Shown here: one piece after another, positions 1 to 6,448 of the stretch | Position numbering within the stretch: position 1 is the first letter of the stretch | Layout: the number at the start of each line of letters is the position of its first letter | NCBI GenBank assembly: GCA_013152135.1 | Contig: JAADGX010000085.1 | Span: forward strand, 1 to 11,196 | Direction: 5' to 3' | DNA length: 11,196 nucleotides | Source of the DNA: Chlorobiota bacterium | GTDB taxonomy: Bacteria > Bacteroidota > Ignavibacteria > SZUA-365 > JAADGX01 | The notes under the pieces: generated by a model | Seen by the model: only the letters and a program-made list of their open reading frames with translations | Told to the model about the DNA's origin: nothing | The model's database searches: none | Translations under genes and position numbers: made by a program

Positions 1-90
1 TTGTATTTTACCAAGGCGGATGTCGTGCGGCACAAATTAGTGCGCAATATCATCGAGGCATACGAACGGTTTCATTCAAATGATGATGAA
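1..90 (+). pseudogene. phoH: PhoH C-terminal fragment, inverted relative to the rest of the gene
   Basis: The first 30 codons, read from base 1 on the plus strand, give a peptide with YFTKADVVRHKLVRNIIEAY. This is the typical end of PhoH-family ATPases (compare the FxxxDVVRHxxVxxIxxAYE ending of YbeZ/PhoH). It therefore belongs to the same gene as the N-terminal part at 82-777, but lies on the opposite strand and faces it. The first codon (TTG) is best read as an internal Leu of a gene entering from the left, not as a start. The likeness ends at about base 90; beyond that the open frame continues only as a shadow of the minus-strand phoH. The segment between the two parts (Walker B DEAQN region to just before the DVVRH motif, about 60-65 residues in relatives) is absent from the window. 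Confidence 0.75.
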
Positions 91-777
91 GGCGTTGTTC
101 AACGTTCGTCCCCTCATGTACGCAAGGGGCACAATTTCGATAATTCGTCGTTCGAGGTACGCCCGGAGCTTGTCCGGTGGCAGCATATCTTCCAGGGCGT
201 CGTACAGGGGCCTCAGATACGGATCGACTTTTTCCTGCAAATCACCGGGGAGATATCCGAGGCGTTCCCCCGCTTCCACGGCGGGCCGGGCCAGCACGAT
301 CTTTCCCACCTCGTGGTTTCGAAGAGCGGCAAGAGCCAAGGCGACGGCCATATACGTTTTACCGGTCCCCGCCGGACCGATGGCGAACACAATGTCGTGG
401 GTCCGCGCAGCCTTGAGAAAAGCAAGCTGACCGGGTGTCCTCGCCTTGATGTACCCGCCCTTCGTGTAGAGGACGATCGAATCGACTTCCTCCGGCGGCA
501 TCTCCATATTCTTGCCGGAAGCGATAAGATCAACAACAGTCTGCACATCCTTTTCCGATAGCGTACCGGTCTTTTGCGCGATGTATTTCATCTCTTTCAA
601 GATGCGTTCAATCGTGTCAACATCTTCTTTCCTGCCGCGAACAATTATCGTATCGCCCCGGCCGACAATGGTGACGTCAAACCGCTGTTCGAGGTAAAGA
701 AGATGTGAATCGCCGAATCCAAACAAGATCCGGGGATCCGCGCCGTTTGTTTTTAGTCGTTTTTCAATCGTGTCCAT
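76..777 (-). CDS. phoH: PhoH family ATPase, N-terminal 232 codons, truncated at an inverted junction
   Basis: This is a PhoH-like cytoplasmic P-loop ATPase, a family tied to RNA metabolism, often working with the YbeY endoribonuclease. Residues 1-65 match the small N-terminal domain, with VTIVGRGDTIIVRG resembling the KH-like segment. Walker A is GPAGTGKT at 134-141, followed by LARPAVEAGERLGYLPGDLQEK and LAYMRGRTLNNAFII, both family hallmarks. In relatives the next residues are LDEAQN (Walker B), but here the frame hits TGA one codon past AFII. The true coding match ends at base 82, and 76-81 is foreign to the gene. The family is usually about 310-340 residues, so roughly 90 are missing, and the last 30 of these are found reversed at 1-90. 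The ATG at 777 has no Shine-Dalgarno sequence because a terminator tail abuts it. As it stands it could not make a working ATPase. Confidence 0.85.
   Translation of the reverse strand: MDTIEKRLKTNGADPRILFGFGDSHLLYLEQRFDVTIVGRGDTIIVRGRKEDVDTIERILKEMKYIAQKTGTLSEKDVQTVVDLIASGKNMEMPPEEVDSIVLYTKGGYIKARTPGQLAFLKAARTHDIVFAIGPAGTGKTYMAVALALAALRNHEVGKIVLARPAVEAGERLGYLPGDLQEKVDPYLRPLYDALEDMLPPDKLRAYLERRIIEIVPLAYMRGRTLNNAFIII
82..90. other. phoH: Inverted junction inside phoH with 9-base microhomology
   Basis: The bases GATGATGAA read as Asp-Asp-Glu at the end of the plus-strand C-terminal fragment. Read as TTCATCATC they give Phe-Ile-Ile of the minus-strand N-terminal part, where the family has AFII(L)DEAQN. 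Both gene halves fit up to and through this stretch but not past it. A short shared sequence at a head-to-head join, with a deletion of about 190 bases between the joined parts, is what inverted template-switch chimeras (for example from multiple displacement amplification) or misassembled contig ends look like. A real small inversion-deletion would leave the same trace. Confidence 0.7.
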
Positions 778-818
778 AACAAAAAAGACAAAACGCCCTC
801 ACCTTTACGGCAAGGGCG
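778..818 (-). terminator. Rho-independent terminator after the LysM gene
   Basis: On the minus strand CGCCCTTGCC (818-809), loop GTAAA, then GGTGAGGGCG (803-794) forms a 10-bp stem with two G-T wobbles. It is followed by the T-rich tail TTTTGTCTTTTTT. It sits 38 bases past the LysM gene stop and ends the lipoprotein-LysM operon. The tail ends three bases before the phoH ATG, so it also occupies the whole place where a ribosome binding site for phoH would lie. phoH transcription must therefore come from read-through or start within a very short leader. Confidence 0.85.
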
Positions 819-856
819 CAATAAATAACAATGATTCGTTTTCAAGAACGAGAGAG

Positions 857-1648
857 CTATTTGTTTATGTTCTCGCCGGTGGACTTTGTCTCGCCTGTCT
901 GCTCCATCGCGGCCCGTTCCCGCTTTTGACGATAGTACTTGCGGGCGGCGCTTTCTTCCTCGTACGTCATTGGGCCGGGAGCAGGAATACGAAGCACCTG
1001 TCCTTCATAAATCAAATCGGGGTTCCGGATTTGATCCCGGTTCTTCTGCCAGATCTTTGGCCATTTGAATGCATCCCCATAAATGTCAGGCTTCTTTGCA
1101 ATATTCCAGAGGCAGTCGCGGTCGCGTGCCCATGTGCCCACGATGTACGTTTTTTCCGCCCGGGAAAGCGTCTCACGCAATGCCTTGATGTTTTCTCCGA
1201 CTTTCTGAACCCGGTCGTAAAACGCGGGCAGGAGACTTATCTTATTTGCCGCCAGTTCATTGTATTCCCGTTCGGCATCGTCAACTTCACTTTTACGCGC
1301 CAGCAAATCGGTCGGTGAAAGACGTAACAAATCAGCAATCTTGTTTTCCAGTCTCTTCAACCGCGCTTCGTATGCATCGACGTCCGCACGCGTGGCACCA
1401 ACCAGCGCGTACAATTCATCGACGCACTTGTCGTAATCCGAGCGCTTTTGCTTTAGCGTGTTGTTCTTATCCGTGATTTGCGCATCGAGCGAGGAGGCCT
1501 GACGCTTCAGCTCCTGCACGCGCTTCTCCAACTGCTGAATCTTCTGGGCAGCTTGCTCCTCAGTCATTTCCTCCTGCGCCTGCAGAGGAAACGCTGCAAC
1601 CATAACCAGTAGCGCTACTACGAAAGGAAAAAATACTTTGAATTTCAT
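857..1648 (-). CDS. Secreted coiled-coil protein with C-terminal LysM domain
   Basis: A 263-residue envelope protein. Residues 1-24 form a Sec signal peptide (MKFKVFF, hydrophobic core VVALLVMVAAF, likely cleavage after PLQA). Residues 28-165 are almost entirely heptad-like, rich in Glu, Lys, Gln and Leu, and predict a long coiled coil. Residues about 167-222 form a LysM domain (YIVGTWARDRDCLWNIAKKPDIYG...WPKIW...NPDLIYEGQVLRIP), the fold that binds N-acetylglucosamine in peptidoglycan. A charged tail follows. I chose the ATG at 1648 over upstream ATGs at 1720 and 1654 because AAGGAG lies 6 bases before it and the signal peptide begins there. It follows a coiled-coil lipoprotein gene by 64 bases in the same operon. 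Inferred role: periplasmic protein linking or spacing the cell wall and outer membrane. The specific function is unknown. Confidence 0.85.
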   Translation of the reverse strand: MKFKVFFPFVVALLVMVAAFPLQAQEEMTEEQAAQKIQQLEKRVQELKRQASSLDAQITDKNNTLKQKRSDYDKCVDELYALVGATRADVDAYEARLKRLENKIADLLRLSPTDLLARKSEVDDAEREYNELAANKISLLPAFYDRVQKVGENIKALRETLSRAEKTYIVGTWARDRDCLWNIAKKPDIYGDAFKWPKIWQKNRDQIRNPDLIYEGQVLRIPAPGPMTYEEESAARKYYRQKRERAAMEQTGETKSTGENINK

Positions 1649-1654
1649 TGTCAT

Positions 1655-1660
1655 CTCCTT
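1655..1660 (-). promoter_or_regulatory. Ribosome binding site deciding the LysM gene start
   Basis: AAGGAG on the minus strand directly abuts one ATG (1654) and is 6 bases from a second (1648). Only the second has workable spacing, and it places the Met at the head of a standard signal peptide. The longer open frame from 1720 would add residues unrelated to secretion and overlap the preceding gene's stop. Confidence 0.75.
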
Positions 1661-1712
1661 GGGCAATGTCATTGGGTTAAGAAAAAATCCAGATGAAGTC
1701 TCGGGCGATGAA

Positions 1713-1994
1713 TTATTCACCCTGCCAGTTTGCCAGACGCTGACGAACCAGGTCTTTGTCCTTGGCGCACTGGGTCAACTTGGCGTCCATGGCGGAAATC
1801 TGTCGGTCGAGTTGACCGATCTGATTCTGCTTGGTCTGGATCGCGCTTTCCAATGACGAAATTTCCCTCTTAAGCTCGCTGATTCGCTGAAGCTGTTCGG
1901 GTGTGGCACTGGAAGAGCACCCGCTGATGATTGCTCCACTCGACAGTACGAGGCTCATTACCAATAGAGCCATGGTAACGCGGAGTTTTTGCAT
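1713..1994 (-). CDS. Small coiled-coil lipoprotein (Lpp-like)
   Basis: A 93-residue lipoprotein. The N-terminus (MQKLRVTMALLVMSLVLSSG) is a type II signal peptide ending in a lipobox ISGC with the lipidated Cys at 26. The mature chain is about 67 residues. After a short Ser/Ala/Pro stretch, residues about 33-90 form an uninterrupted coiled coil of heptad-spaced Ile and Leu (ISELKREISSLESAI, QIGQLDRQISAMDAKL). A second Cys at 76 could form a disulfide. The architecture resembles Braun's lipoprotein, but the C-terminus (ANWQGE) lacks the terminal Lys that Lpp uses for peptidoglycan attachment. AGGAGG lies 7 bases before the ATG, and a strong promoter lies 75-105 bases upstream. It is the first gene of a two-gene operon with the LysM protein, which could supply the wall-binding function that this protein lacks (inference). 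Confidence 0.85.
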   Translation of the reverse strand: MQKLRVTMALLVMSLVLSSGAIISGCSSSATPEQLQRISELKREISSLESAIQTKQNQIGQLDRQISAMDAKLTQCAKDKDLVRQRLANWQGE

Positions 1995-2070
1995 AGAGAA
2001 GCCTCCTATAGGGATTGTTTCTTTAAAGTGAAATATGAGAAAATTATTCTAACTACCATGAACATAAGTA

Positions 2071-2099
2071 AGTATAACGAGAAATAGACAGATAGTCAA
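2071..2099 (-). promoter_or_regulatory. Sigma70-type promoter of the lipoprotein-LysM operon
   Basis: On the minus strand TTGACT (2099-2094) is followed after exactly 17 bases by TATACT (2076-2071), five of six consensus matches in each box. It reads toward the lipoprotein gene and predicts a leader of about 70 bases containing AGGAGG. It lies 58 bases beyond the stop of the dihydrouridine synthase gene. I see no convincing terminator between that stop and the promoter, so some read-through is possible. Confidence 0.8.
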
Positions 2100-2133
2100 G
2101 ATCGATACCGGTTTAGACGCCAATTTTCTTCTT

Positions 2134-3120
2134 TTATGCGGCCCGTGTTTCCTGATCTTTTAGATATTGCAATAAGATTTCTTCAACTTCGGAGTATGTT
2201 TCCGGTTCCATCAACCTCATGCGCAAGTACTTTATATTGTGGACATTGCGGAAAAATCCCGAATAGTGTTTGCGCATTTCCAAGACCGCCCTGCGCTCAC
2301 CCTTGTAACGTACGGCCAGTTGCAGCAGCTCCAGGCATACGTGAATGCGTTCGTCCAGACAAGGTTCCGTTGTGACTTTTCCCGTTGCCATAAACTCTTT
2401 CGCTTGCCGGAAAATCCAGGGATTCGTTATGGCGCCCCGCGCAATCATGACGGCATCACATCCCGTCTGATCGAATGCGCTCTTGACGTCTTCCGCCGTC
2501 ATCACCCCGCCATTGAGCACAACCGGTATGGAAACAGCGGATTTTATTTTCGGTATCCATGACCAGTCCGGTGTTCCACTATGACCTTGGGCCCGTGTCC
2601 GGCAATGAACGGTGAGCGCCTGGACACCAACATCCTCGAGCATCTTCGCCAATTCGACGATCTGGATGGAATCCTGGTCCCAACCAAGTCGCGTCTTCAC
2701 CGTTACCGGCAAATCCACCGTCTTGACAATTGCCCCGGCCATTTTGACCATGTAGGGCAGATCGCGCAACAGGCCGGCTCCGGCGCCGCGTTTCGCCACT
2801 TTTTTCACCCAGCAGCCAGCATTAATATCGATCAGTTCGGGTTCCCTCGCCGCCGCCATTTCCGCGGCCGGAATCATGGTCTCGATGTCACCCCCGTAAA
2901 TCTGAATGCCGATCGGATGCTCTTCCGGGTGAAGAATCATTTTCGCGTGCGTCTTCGCTGGCTTCTTGCTGCGCACGAGCCCGTCAGCATTGACGAATTC
3001 CGTGAACACGAGATCCGCTCCGAACTTCTTGCACAGAAGACGAAACGAGATATCGGTTACATCTTCCATCGGCGCAAGAAAAAGCCCTTTATCGATATTC
3101 AGTCGTTCGTACACGTTCAT
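2134..3120 (-). CDS. dusB: tRNA-dihydrouridine synthase (DusB/NifR3 type)
   Basis: An FMN-dependent enzyme that reduces specific uridines in the tRNA D-loop with NADPH. The 328 residues are normal for the family. The FMN-binding TIM barrel starts with LAPMEDVTD (15-23). The catalytic Cys is at 103 in DINAGCWVKKVAKRGAGAGLL. Lys142 and Arg144 of VKTRLGW and His172 of VHCRTRAQGHSG contact flavin and substrate in relatives. NGGV (203-206) and IARGAITNPWIF (226-237) close the phosphate site, and residues from about 256 form the helical tRNA-binding domain. The residue after the catalytic Cys is Trp instead of the usual Pro (NxGCP). The ATG at 3120 follows an in-frame TAA by one codon, so no longer start exists. 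No clear Shine-Dalgarno is seen. It follows the glycosyltransferase by 54 bases and may be the last gene of that operon. DusB is the likeliest subfamily, but DusA/DusC-like roles are not excluded. Confidence 0.9.
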   Translation of the reverse strand: MNVYERLNIDKGLFLAPMEDVTDISFRLLCKKFGADLVFTEFVNADGLVRSKKPAKTHAKMILHPEEHPIGIQIYGGDIETMIPAAEMAAAREPELIDINAGCWVKKVAKRGAGAGLLRDLPYMVKMAGAIVKTVDLPVTVKTRLGWDQDSIQIVELAKMLEDVGVQALTVHCRTRAQGHSGTPDWSWIPKIKSAVSIPVVLNGGVMTAEDVKSAFDQTGCDAVMIARGAITNPWIFRQAKEFMATGKVTTEPCLDERIHVCLELLQLAVRYKGERRAVLEMRKHYSGFFRNVHNIKYLRMRLMEPETYSEVEEILLQYLKDQETRAA

Positions 3121-3174
3121 AGCTTACACGGCGGAAATTCCCTCCCCGCAACATAACGCTTTTTTCTTTTCAAG

Positions 3175-4290
3175 TCACCCGCCGCGCCCGACTTCTCGAT
3201 AAATATCCAGTGTTTGTTCCGCGGCCCGTCTCCATGAATATGATGCCGCGTGATCCTTTCCGGATTGAACAAAAGATGTTCTCCGCTTTTCATCGGTTAG
3301 AAGCATTTGAAACGCGCTCCTGAATTCTTCCGGGTCTTCCGGATCGACGAAGTGAGCATGCTGACCCAGAATTTCCGGCAGACAGGTTCGATTCGACGAC
3401 AACACGGGAGTTCCACATGCCAGAGCGTCGAGCGGCGGAAGTCCAAACCCTTCGTACAACGATGGGTGAACGTACAGGTCGGCGTGCTGTAACAACCAGC
3501 TTAATTCGGAATTGCTGACGTAACCGGTAAAGATTACATCAGAGCGGGCCCCGGCATCATTTGCGGCCTGTATATGATCGGTATACCGGGAGTCAAACGG
3601 TCCGGTAATAACGAGTCGGTGCGGAAAGGAAACTTCCTTCTTGGCACGTATAAAAGCCTCGACAAGAAGCGCAAACCCCTTGTAAGGATCGCTCCTGCCA
3701 ATAGTAAGGACGAACGGCCCGTCCCCTTCCAATACCTTTGGTCTGATAGGAGTGGCCAGGGGAATCGGCGCCGCGTGAACCACGCGTACTTTACCCTCTT
3801 CGATCCCGATCAAGCGCAATATATCACGCTTGGACCACTGGGAGATGGTTATAACACATTCCGCTTTTTTCGTTACCCGACTGATATACCATTTGTACAA
3901 CTTTATTAAACGGGATTTTTTCGAACGGGGCAGTAAGTGTGGGATCGCCAGCGGAATCAAATCGTAGATGGTCACGATCATTTTGCACGGAAGGCCAAAC
4001 GAAGGCGCGAAGAATTCGGGGCAGTGATAAACGTCCGCTCCCACGGATCGCAACGCCCGTGGCAATCGCAAGAAATACGGCAAGTGAAACATGGCGCGAT
4101 CGGGGATTTCGCTGAACACCGCCTGACAATCTTCCCGTCTTTTTACCTCCTGGATACGCCGCCCCGAGTACAGGTATAATTGCTCCACCGGATCGATGAG
4201 ATCAACTAATGCAAGCAGGAGTTCGCGTGAATACGTTCCAATTCCCGACGAATGTTTTGTTATCGGGCGGGCATCAAAAACAATTTTCAT
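3175..4290 (-). CDS. Glycosyltransferase family 4 (GT-B fold)
   Basis: A cytoplasmic or membrane-associated retaining glycosyltransferase that probably moves a sugar from a nucleotide donor to a growing surface glycan. The 371 residues are typical. The N-terminal domain opens with MKIVFDARPI and the acceptor-side loop SSGIGTYSREL (14-24), and includes the domain-linking YDLIP (109-113) and ITISQWSKRDI. The C-terminal GT1-type domain holds VLTIGRSDPYKGF (194-206) with the donor-phosphate Arg199 and Lys204, FTGYVSNSELSWLL, and the nucleotide-sugar motif HPSLYEGFGLPPLDA. In that motif the first Glu is 280, and the second acidic residue of the EX7E motif is Asp288. Its ATG overlaps the stop of wecB (ATGA), so the two are translationally coupled. 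Donor and acceptor cannot be told from the sequence; ManNAc or UDP-GlcNAc-derived sugars are suggested only by the neighbour. Confidence 0.9.
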   Translation of the reverse strand: MKIVFDARPITKHSSGIGTYSRELLLALVDLIDPVEQLYLYSGRRIQEVKRREDCQAVFSEIPDRAMFHLPYFLRLPRALRSVGADVYHCPEFFAPSFGLPCKMIVTIYDLIPLAIPHLLPRSKKSRLIKLYKWYISRVTKKAECVITISQWSKRDILRLIGIEEGKVRVVHAAPIPLATPIRPKVLEGDGPFVLTIGRSDPYKGFALLVEAFIRAKKEVSFPHRLVITGPFDSRYTDHIQAANDAGARSDVIFTGYVSNSELSWLLQHADLYVHPSLYEGFGLPPLDALACGTPVLSSNRTCLPEILGQHAHFVDPEDPEEFRSAFQMLLTDEKRRTSFVQSGKDHAASYSWRRAAEQTLDIYREVGRGG

Positions 4291-5453
4291 CCTTCTTCTG
4301 AAAATCCTTCCGTTATGATGACCGCGATTCGTTCGCTTGCCTTGCCGTCGCCATACGGATTTCCACCCCCTGTCATTCGCGCATACGCGTCTCTGTCACG
4401 CAGCAGGTTTCGTACCGTGGAAACGATGACATCCCGGTTCGTACCCACCAACTTTGCGACGCCAGCCTCGATGCCTTCAGGCCGTTCGGTAACTTCCCGC
4501 ATGACCAGTACGGGTTTATTCAACGACGGCGCTTCTTCCTGGATGCCACCCGAATCGGTGAGGAGGAGAACGCTGCGAGACATGAAATCAATCAATTGTT
4601 CATAGCGAACAGGCTCGATAAGATGGACCCGTGCATGACCCTGGAGGACATTGTTTACGGTTGCGCGCACGTTCGGATTCGGATGAACCGGGTACACGAT
4701 CTCGACGTCCTCCGCTTCATCCACAATATCCCTCATGGCGCGGCACATATCCTCAAACGGCGCTCCGAAGCTCTCGCGACGGTGCGCCGTCACGGTAATC
4801 AGACGAATTTCATCATCGAAAACTCTATCGATAAAATCCTCGGATAACCCAGCTTCGCTCCACAAGGCGCGACGCTGCTCCCGTGGCCACTGGTTCAACA
4901 ACGACAAACCGAGGTGTAAAGCGTCAACGACCGTATTGCCCGTAACAAAGATCTGCTCCGGCGGAATGCCTTCCGCTTCCAGATTAGCCGCCGCCTTTTT
5001 CGTAGGGGCAAAATGAAAATCGGCAAGCACCGATGCCAGGCGCCGGTTGATCTCTTCCGGGAACGGGCTGTACCGCTCGTGGGAACGCAAACCAGCCTCC
5101 ACATGACCGACTTTCACTTTCTGATAAAAAGCGGCAAGAGCCGCCGCGAAAACCGTCGTCGTATCACCCTGCACCAGGATGACATCCGGTTTGAAATCCC
5201 GGAGGACGTTACGCATTCGAAGGATCACTTCGCTGGTAACGTGCTCAAGCGTCTGGTTCTCGATCATCACGTCGAGATCGACGTCTTCCGTGATATTGAA
5301 GAATTCAGTTACCTGCCGCAGAAGTTCCTTGTGCTGGGAGGTAAAGCAGACGGAAACCCGGAACCGATCCGGTTGCCGCTGGAATTGGTGAATGACCGGA
5401 GCCAGCTTGATGGCCTCGGGTCGTGTCCCAAAAACGAAAAGTGCATGAATCAT
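4287..5453 (-). CDS. wecB: UDP-N-acetylglucosamine 2-epimerase (non-hydrolysing)
   Basis: Interconverts UDP-GlcNAc and UDP-ManNAc in the cytoplasm, feeding ManNAc-containing surface polymers such as enterobacterial common antigen, capsules or wall polymers. The 388 residues match the family. Motifs are FGTRPEAIKLAPVI (8-21), TSQHKELL (38-45), VQGDTTT with Asp97, GHVEAGLRS with Glu119, FPEEINR with Glu133/134, TGNTVVD (171-177), TAHRRESFG with His224, YPVHPNP (254-260) and the UDP-binding LTDSGGIQEEAPSL (298-311). All catalytic positions known from E. coli WecB appear present. It starts 17 bases after prsW with no recognisable Shine-Dalgarno, so translation probably depends on ribosomes arriving from prsW. 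No wecC-like dehydrogenase is in the window, so whether UDP-ManNAc is used as such or oxidised is unknown. Confidence 0.95.
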   Translation of the reverse strand: MIHALFVFGTRPEAIKLAPVIHQFQRQPDRFRVSVCFTSQHKELLRQVTEFFNITEDVDLDVMIENQTLEHVTSEVILRMRNVLRDFKPDVILVQGDTTTVFAAALAAFYQKVKVGHVEAGLRSHERYSPFPEEINRRLASVLADFHFAPTKKAAANLEAEGIPPEQIFVTGNTVVDALHLGLSLLNQWPREQRRALWSEAGLSEDFIDRVFDDEIRLITVTAHRRESFGAPFEDMCRAMRDIVDEAEDVEIVYPVHPNPNVRATVNNVLQGHARVHLIEPVRYEQLIDFMSRSVLLLTDSGGIQEEAPSLNKPVLVMREVTERPEGIEAGVAKLVGTNRDVIVSTVRNLLRDRDAYARMTGGGNPYGDGKASERIAVIITEGFSEEG

Positions 5454-5470
5454 GGATGGCGCGATTGATG

Positions 5471-6430
5471 TCAGAAAAGGGTCTGGGGCGTGGCCGTCTC
5501 GTCGACGCCGAAAATCAGTTTGATCTCCCGCCTGATGCGTTCGATATCATTCTCGTATGACTGGCGTTCATTCTCTTTACAACGAACCAGTTGGTAGCGG
5601 CGGAAGGCCAGCTCCGTGGCCAGGCGAATATATTCCTTTTTCTTGTCCGCAACAGGCATCCATCCCTGCAACCTACGCTTGCTCGAGTAAGGAAGATAGC
5701 TCAAGTGTTCGGCGGGTATGATTCCCAGTTTGACTTCTTCTCCAAGTTCCCGTCGAATGAGCTTGCTCTCGTAGGCAAGAGCGATCTGCAAAATGACGAA
5801 AATAATGACGACGCTGATCAGGATGAACACCAACCCCAATCCCTGCGCGGCGGGATCATTAATGCTTACCGAGTAATTCCAGGTGAAATGCATGAGCATG
5901 GCAATGAACAATCCGAGCAGACGAAAAACGACGCGCTTGAAAAAACCGCTGAACTTGGTTGCTCCCACGAAAGCTCCAAATATACCGGTCGCCATGGCAT
6001 GCATGACCGCAGAGAACAACGTTCGCACGATAACCAGGAAGACCCAGTCGCCGACGGTTTGCGCGGAAAGGAAATACAGGAAGTTTTCCGTCATGCCGAA
6101 GCCGAGACCGATGGCCATACCATACACGATGCCGTCGGTGATGTTATCAAAACGCCGCATGCGAACAGTAGCAAAAAGGAGTATCCCTTTTGTTATTTCT
6201 TCCACCACGGGAGCGACAAAAATCGCGTCACCGAATTCATTGGTTCCCACGAGCGCCGACAGGATGATGCTGCCGATGATGCCAAAGAACACGGCACCCA
6301 ACGCTCCCCACAGGAAATGCAACATCAACAGACCGATCGGTTCACGATCGTAGCGGTCCATCAACCATACCATCCACAGGTAAAAGACCATGGGGACAAC
6401 GGCGAATATCAGGGAGAATACTGCGAGCAT
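5471..6430 (-). CDS. prsW: PrsW-family intramembrane metalloprotease
   Basis: A polytopic membrane protease of the PrsW family (MEROPS M82; related to the CAAX-protease/APH-1 superfamily). In Bacillus subtilis PrsW makes the first cut in the anti-sigma factor RsiW during envelope stress. The 319 residues contain about seven to eight hydrophobic segments between 1 and 220. Active-site motifs are present: APVVEEITKG (73-82) with Glu77/Glu78, GFGMTENFLYF (110-120) with Glu115, MHAMATG (143-149) with His144, and MLMHFTWN (178-185) with His181. The hydrophilic tail (about 221-319) is cytoplasmic and charged. GAGG lies 8 bases before the ATG. It is 18 bases after corC and 17 before wecB, so it lies inside the operon. 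No sigma/anti-sigma pair is nearby, so its substrate is unknown and a role in RsiW-like cleavage is only family inference. Confidence 0.88.
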   Translation of the reverse strand: MLAVFSLIFAVVPMVFYLWMVWLMDRYDREPIGLLMLHFLWGALGAVFFGIIGSIILSALVGTNEFGDAIFVAPVVEEITKGILLFATVRMRRFDNITDGIVYGMAIGLGFGMTENFLYFLSAQTVGDWVFLVIVRTLFSAVMHAMATGIFGAFVGATKFSGFFKRVVFRLLGLFIAMLMHFTWNYSVSINDPAAQGLGLVFILISVVIIFVILQIALAYESKLIRRELGEEVKLGIIPAEHLSYLPYSSKRRLQGWMPVADKKKEYIRLATELAFRRYQLVRCKENERQSYENDIERIRREIKLIFGVDETATPQTLF

Positions 6431-6448
6431 TCAATTACCTCATTCGGG

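Noticed and set aside
91..561. Continuation of the plus-strand open frame past the PhoH C-terminal fragment
   Set aside because: From base 91 on it is only the antisense shadow of the minus-strand phoH. The protein-like signal stops at the junction.
1649..1720. 24-residue N-terminal extension of the LysM protein
   Set aside because: It has no ribosome site, overlaps the preceding gene's stop and would bury the signal peptide, while AAGGAG fits the ATG at 1648.
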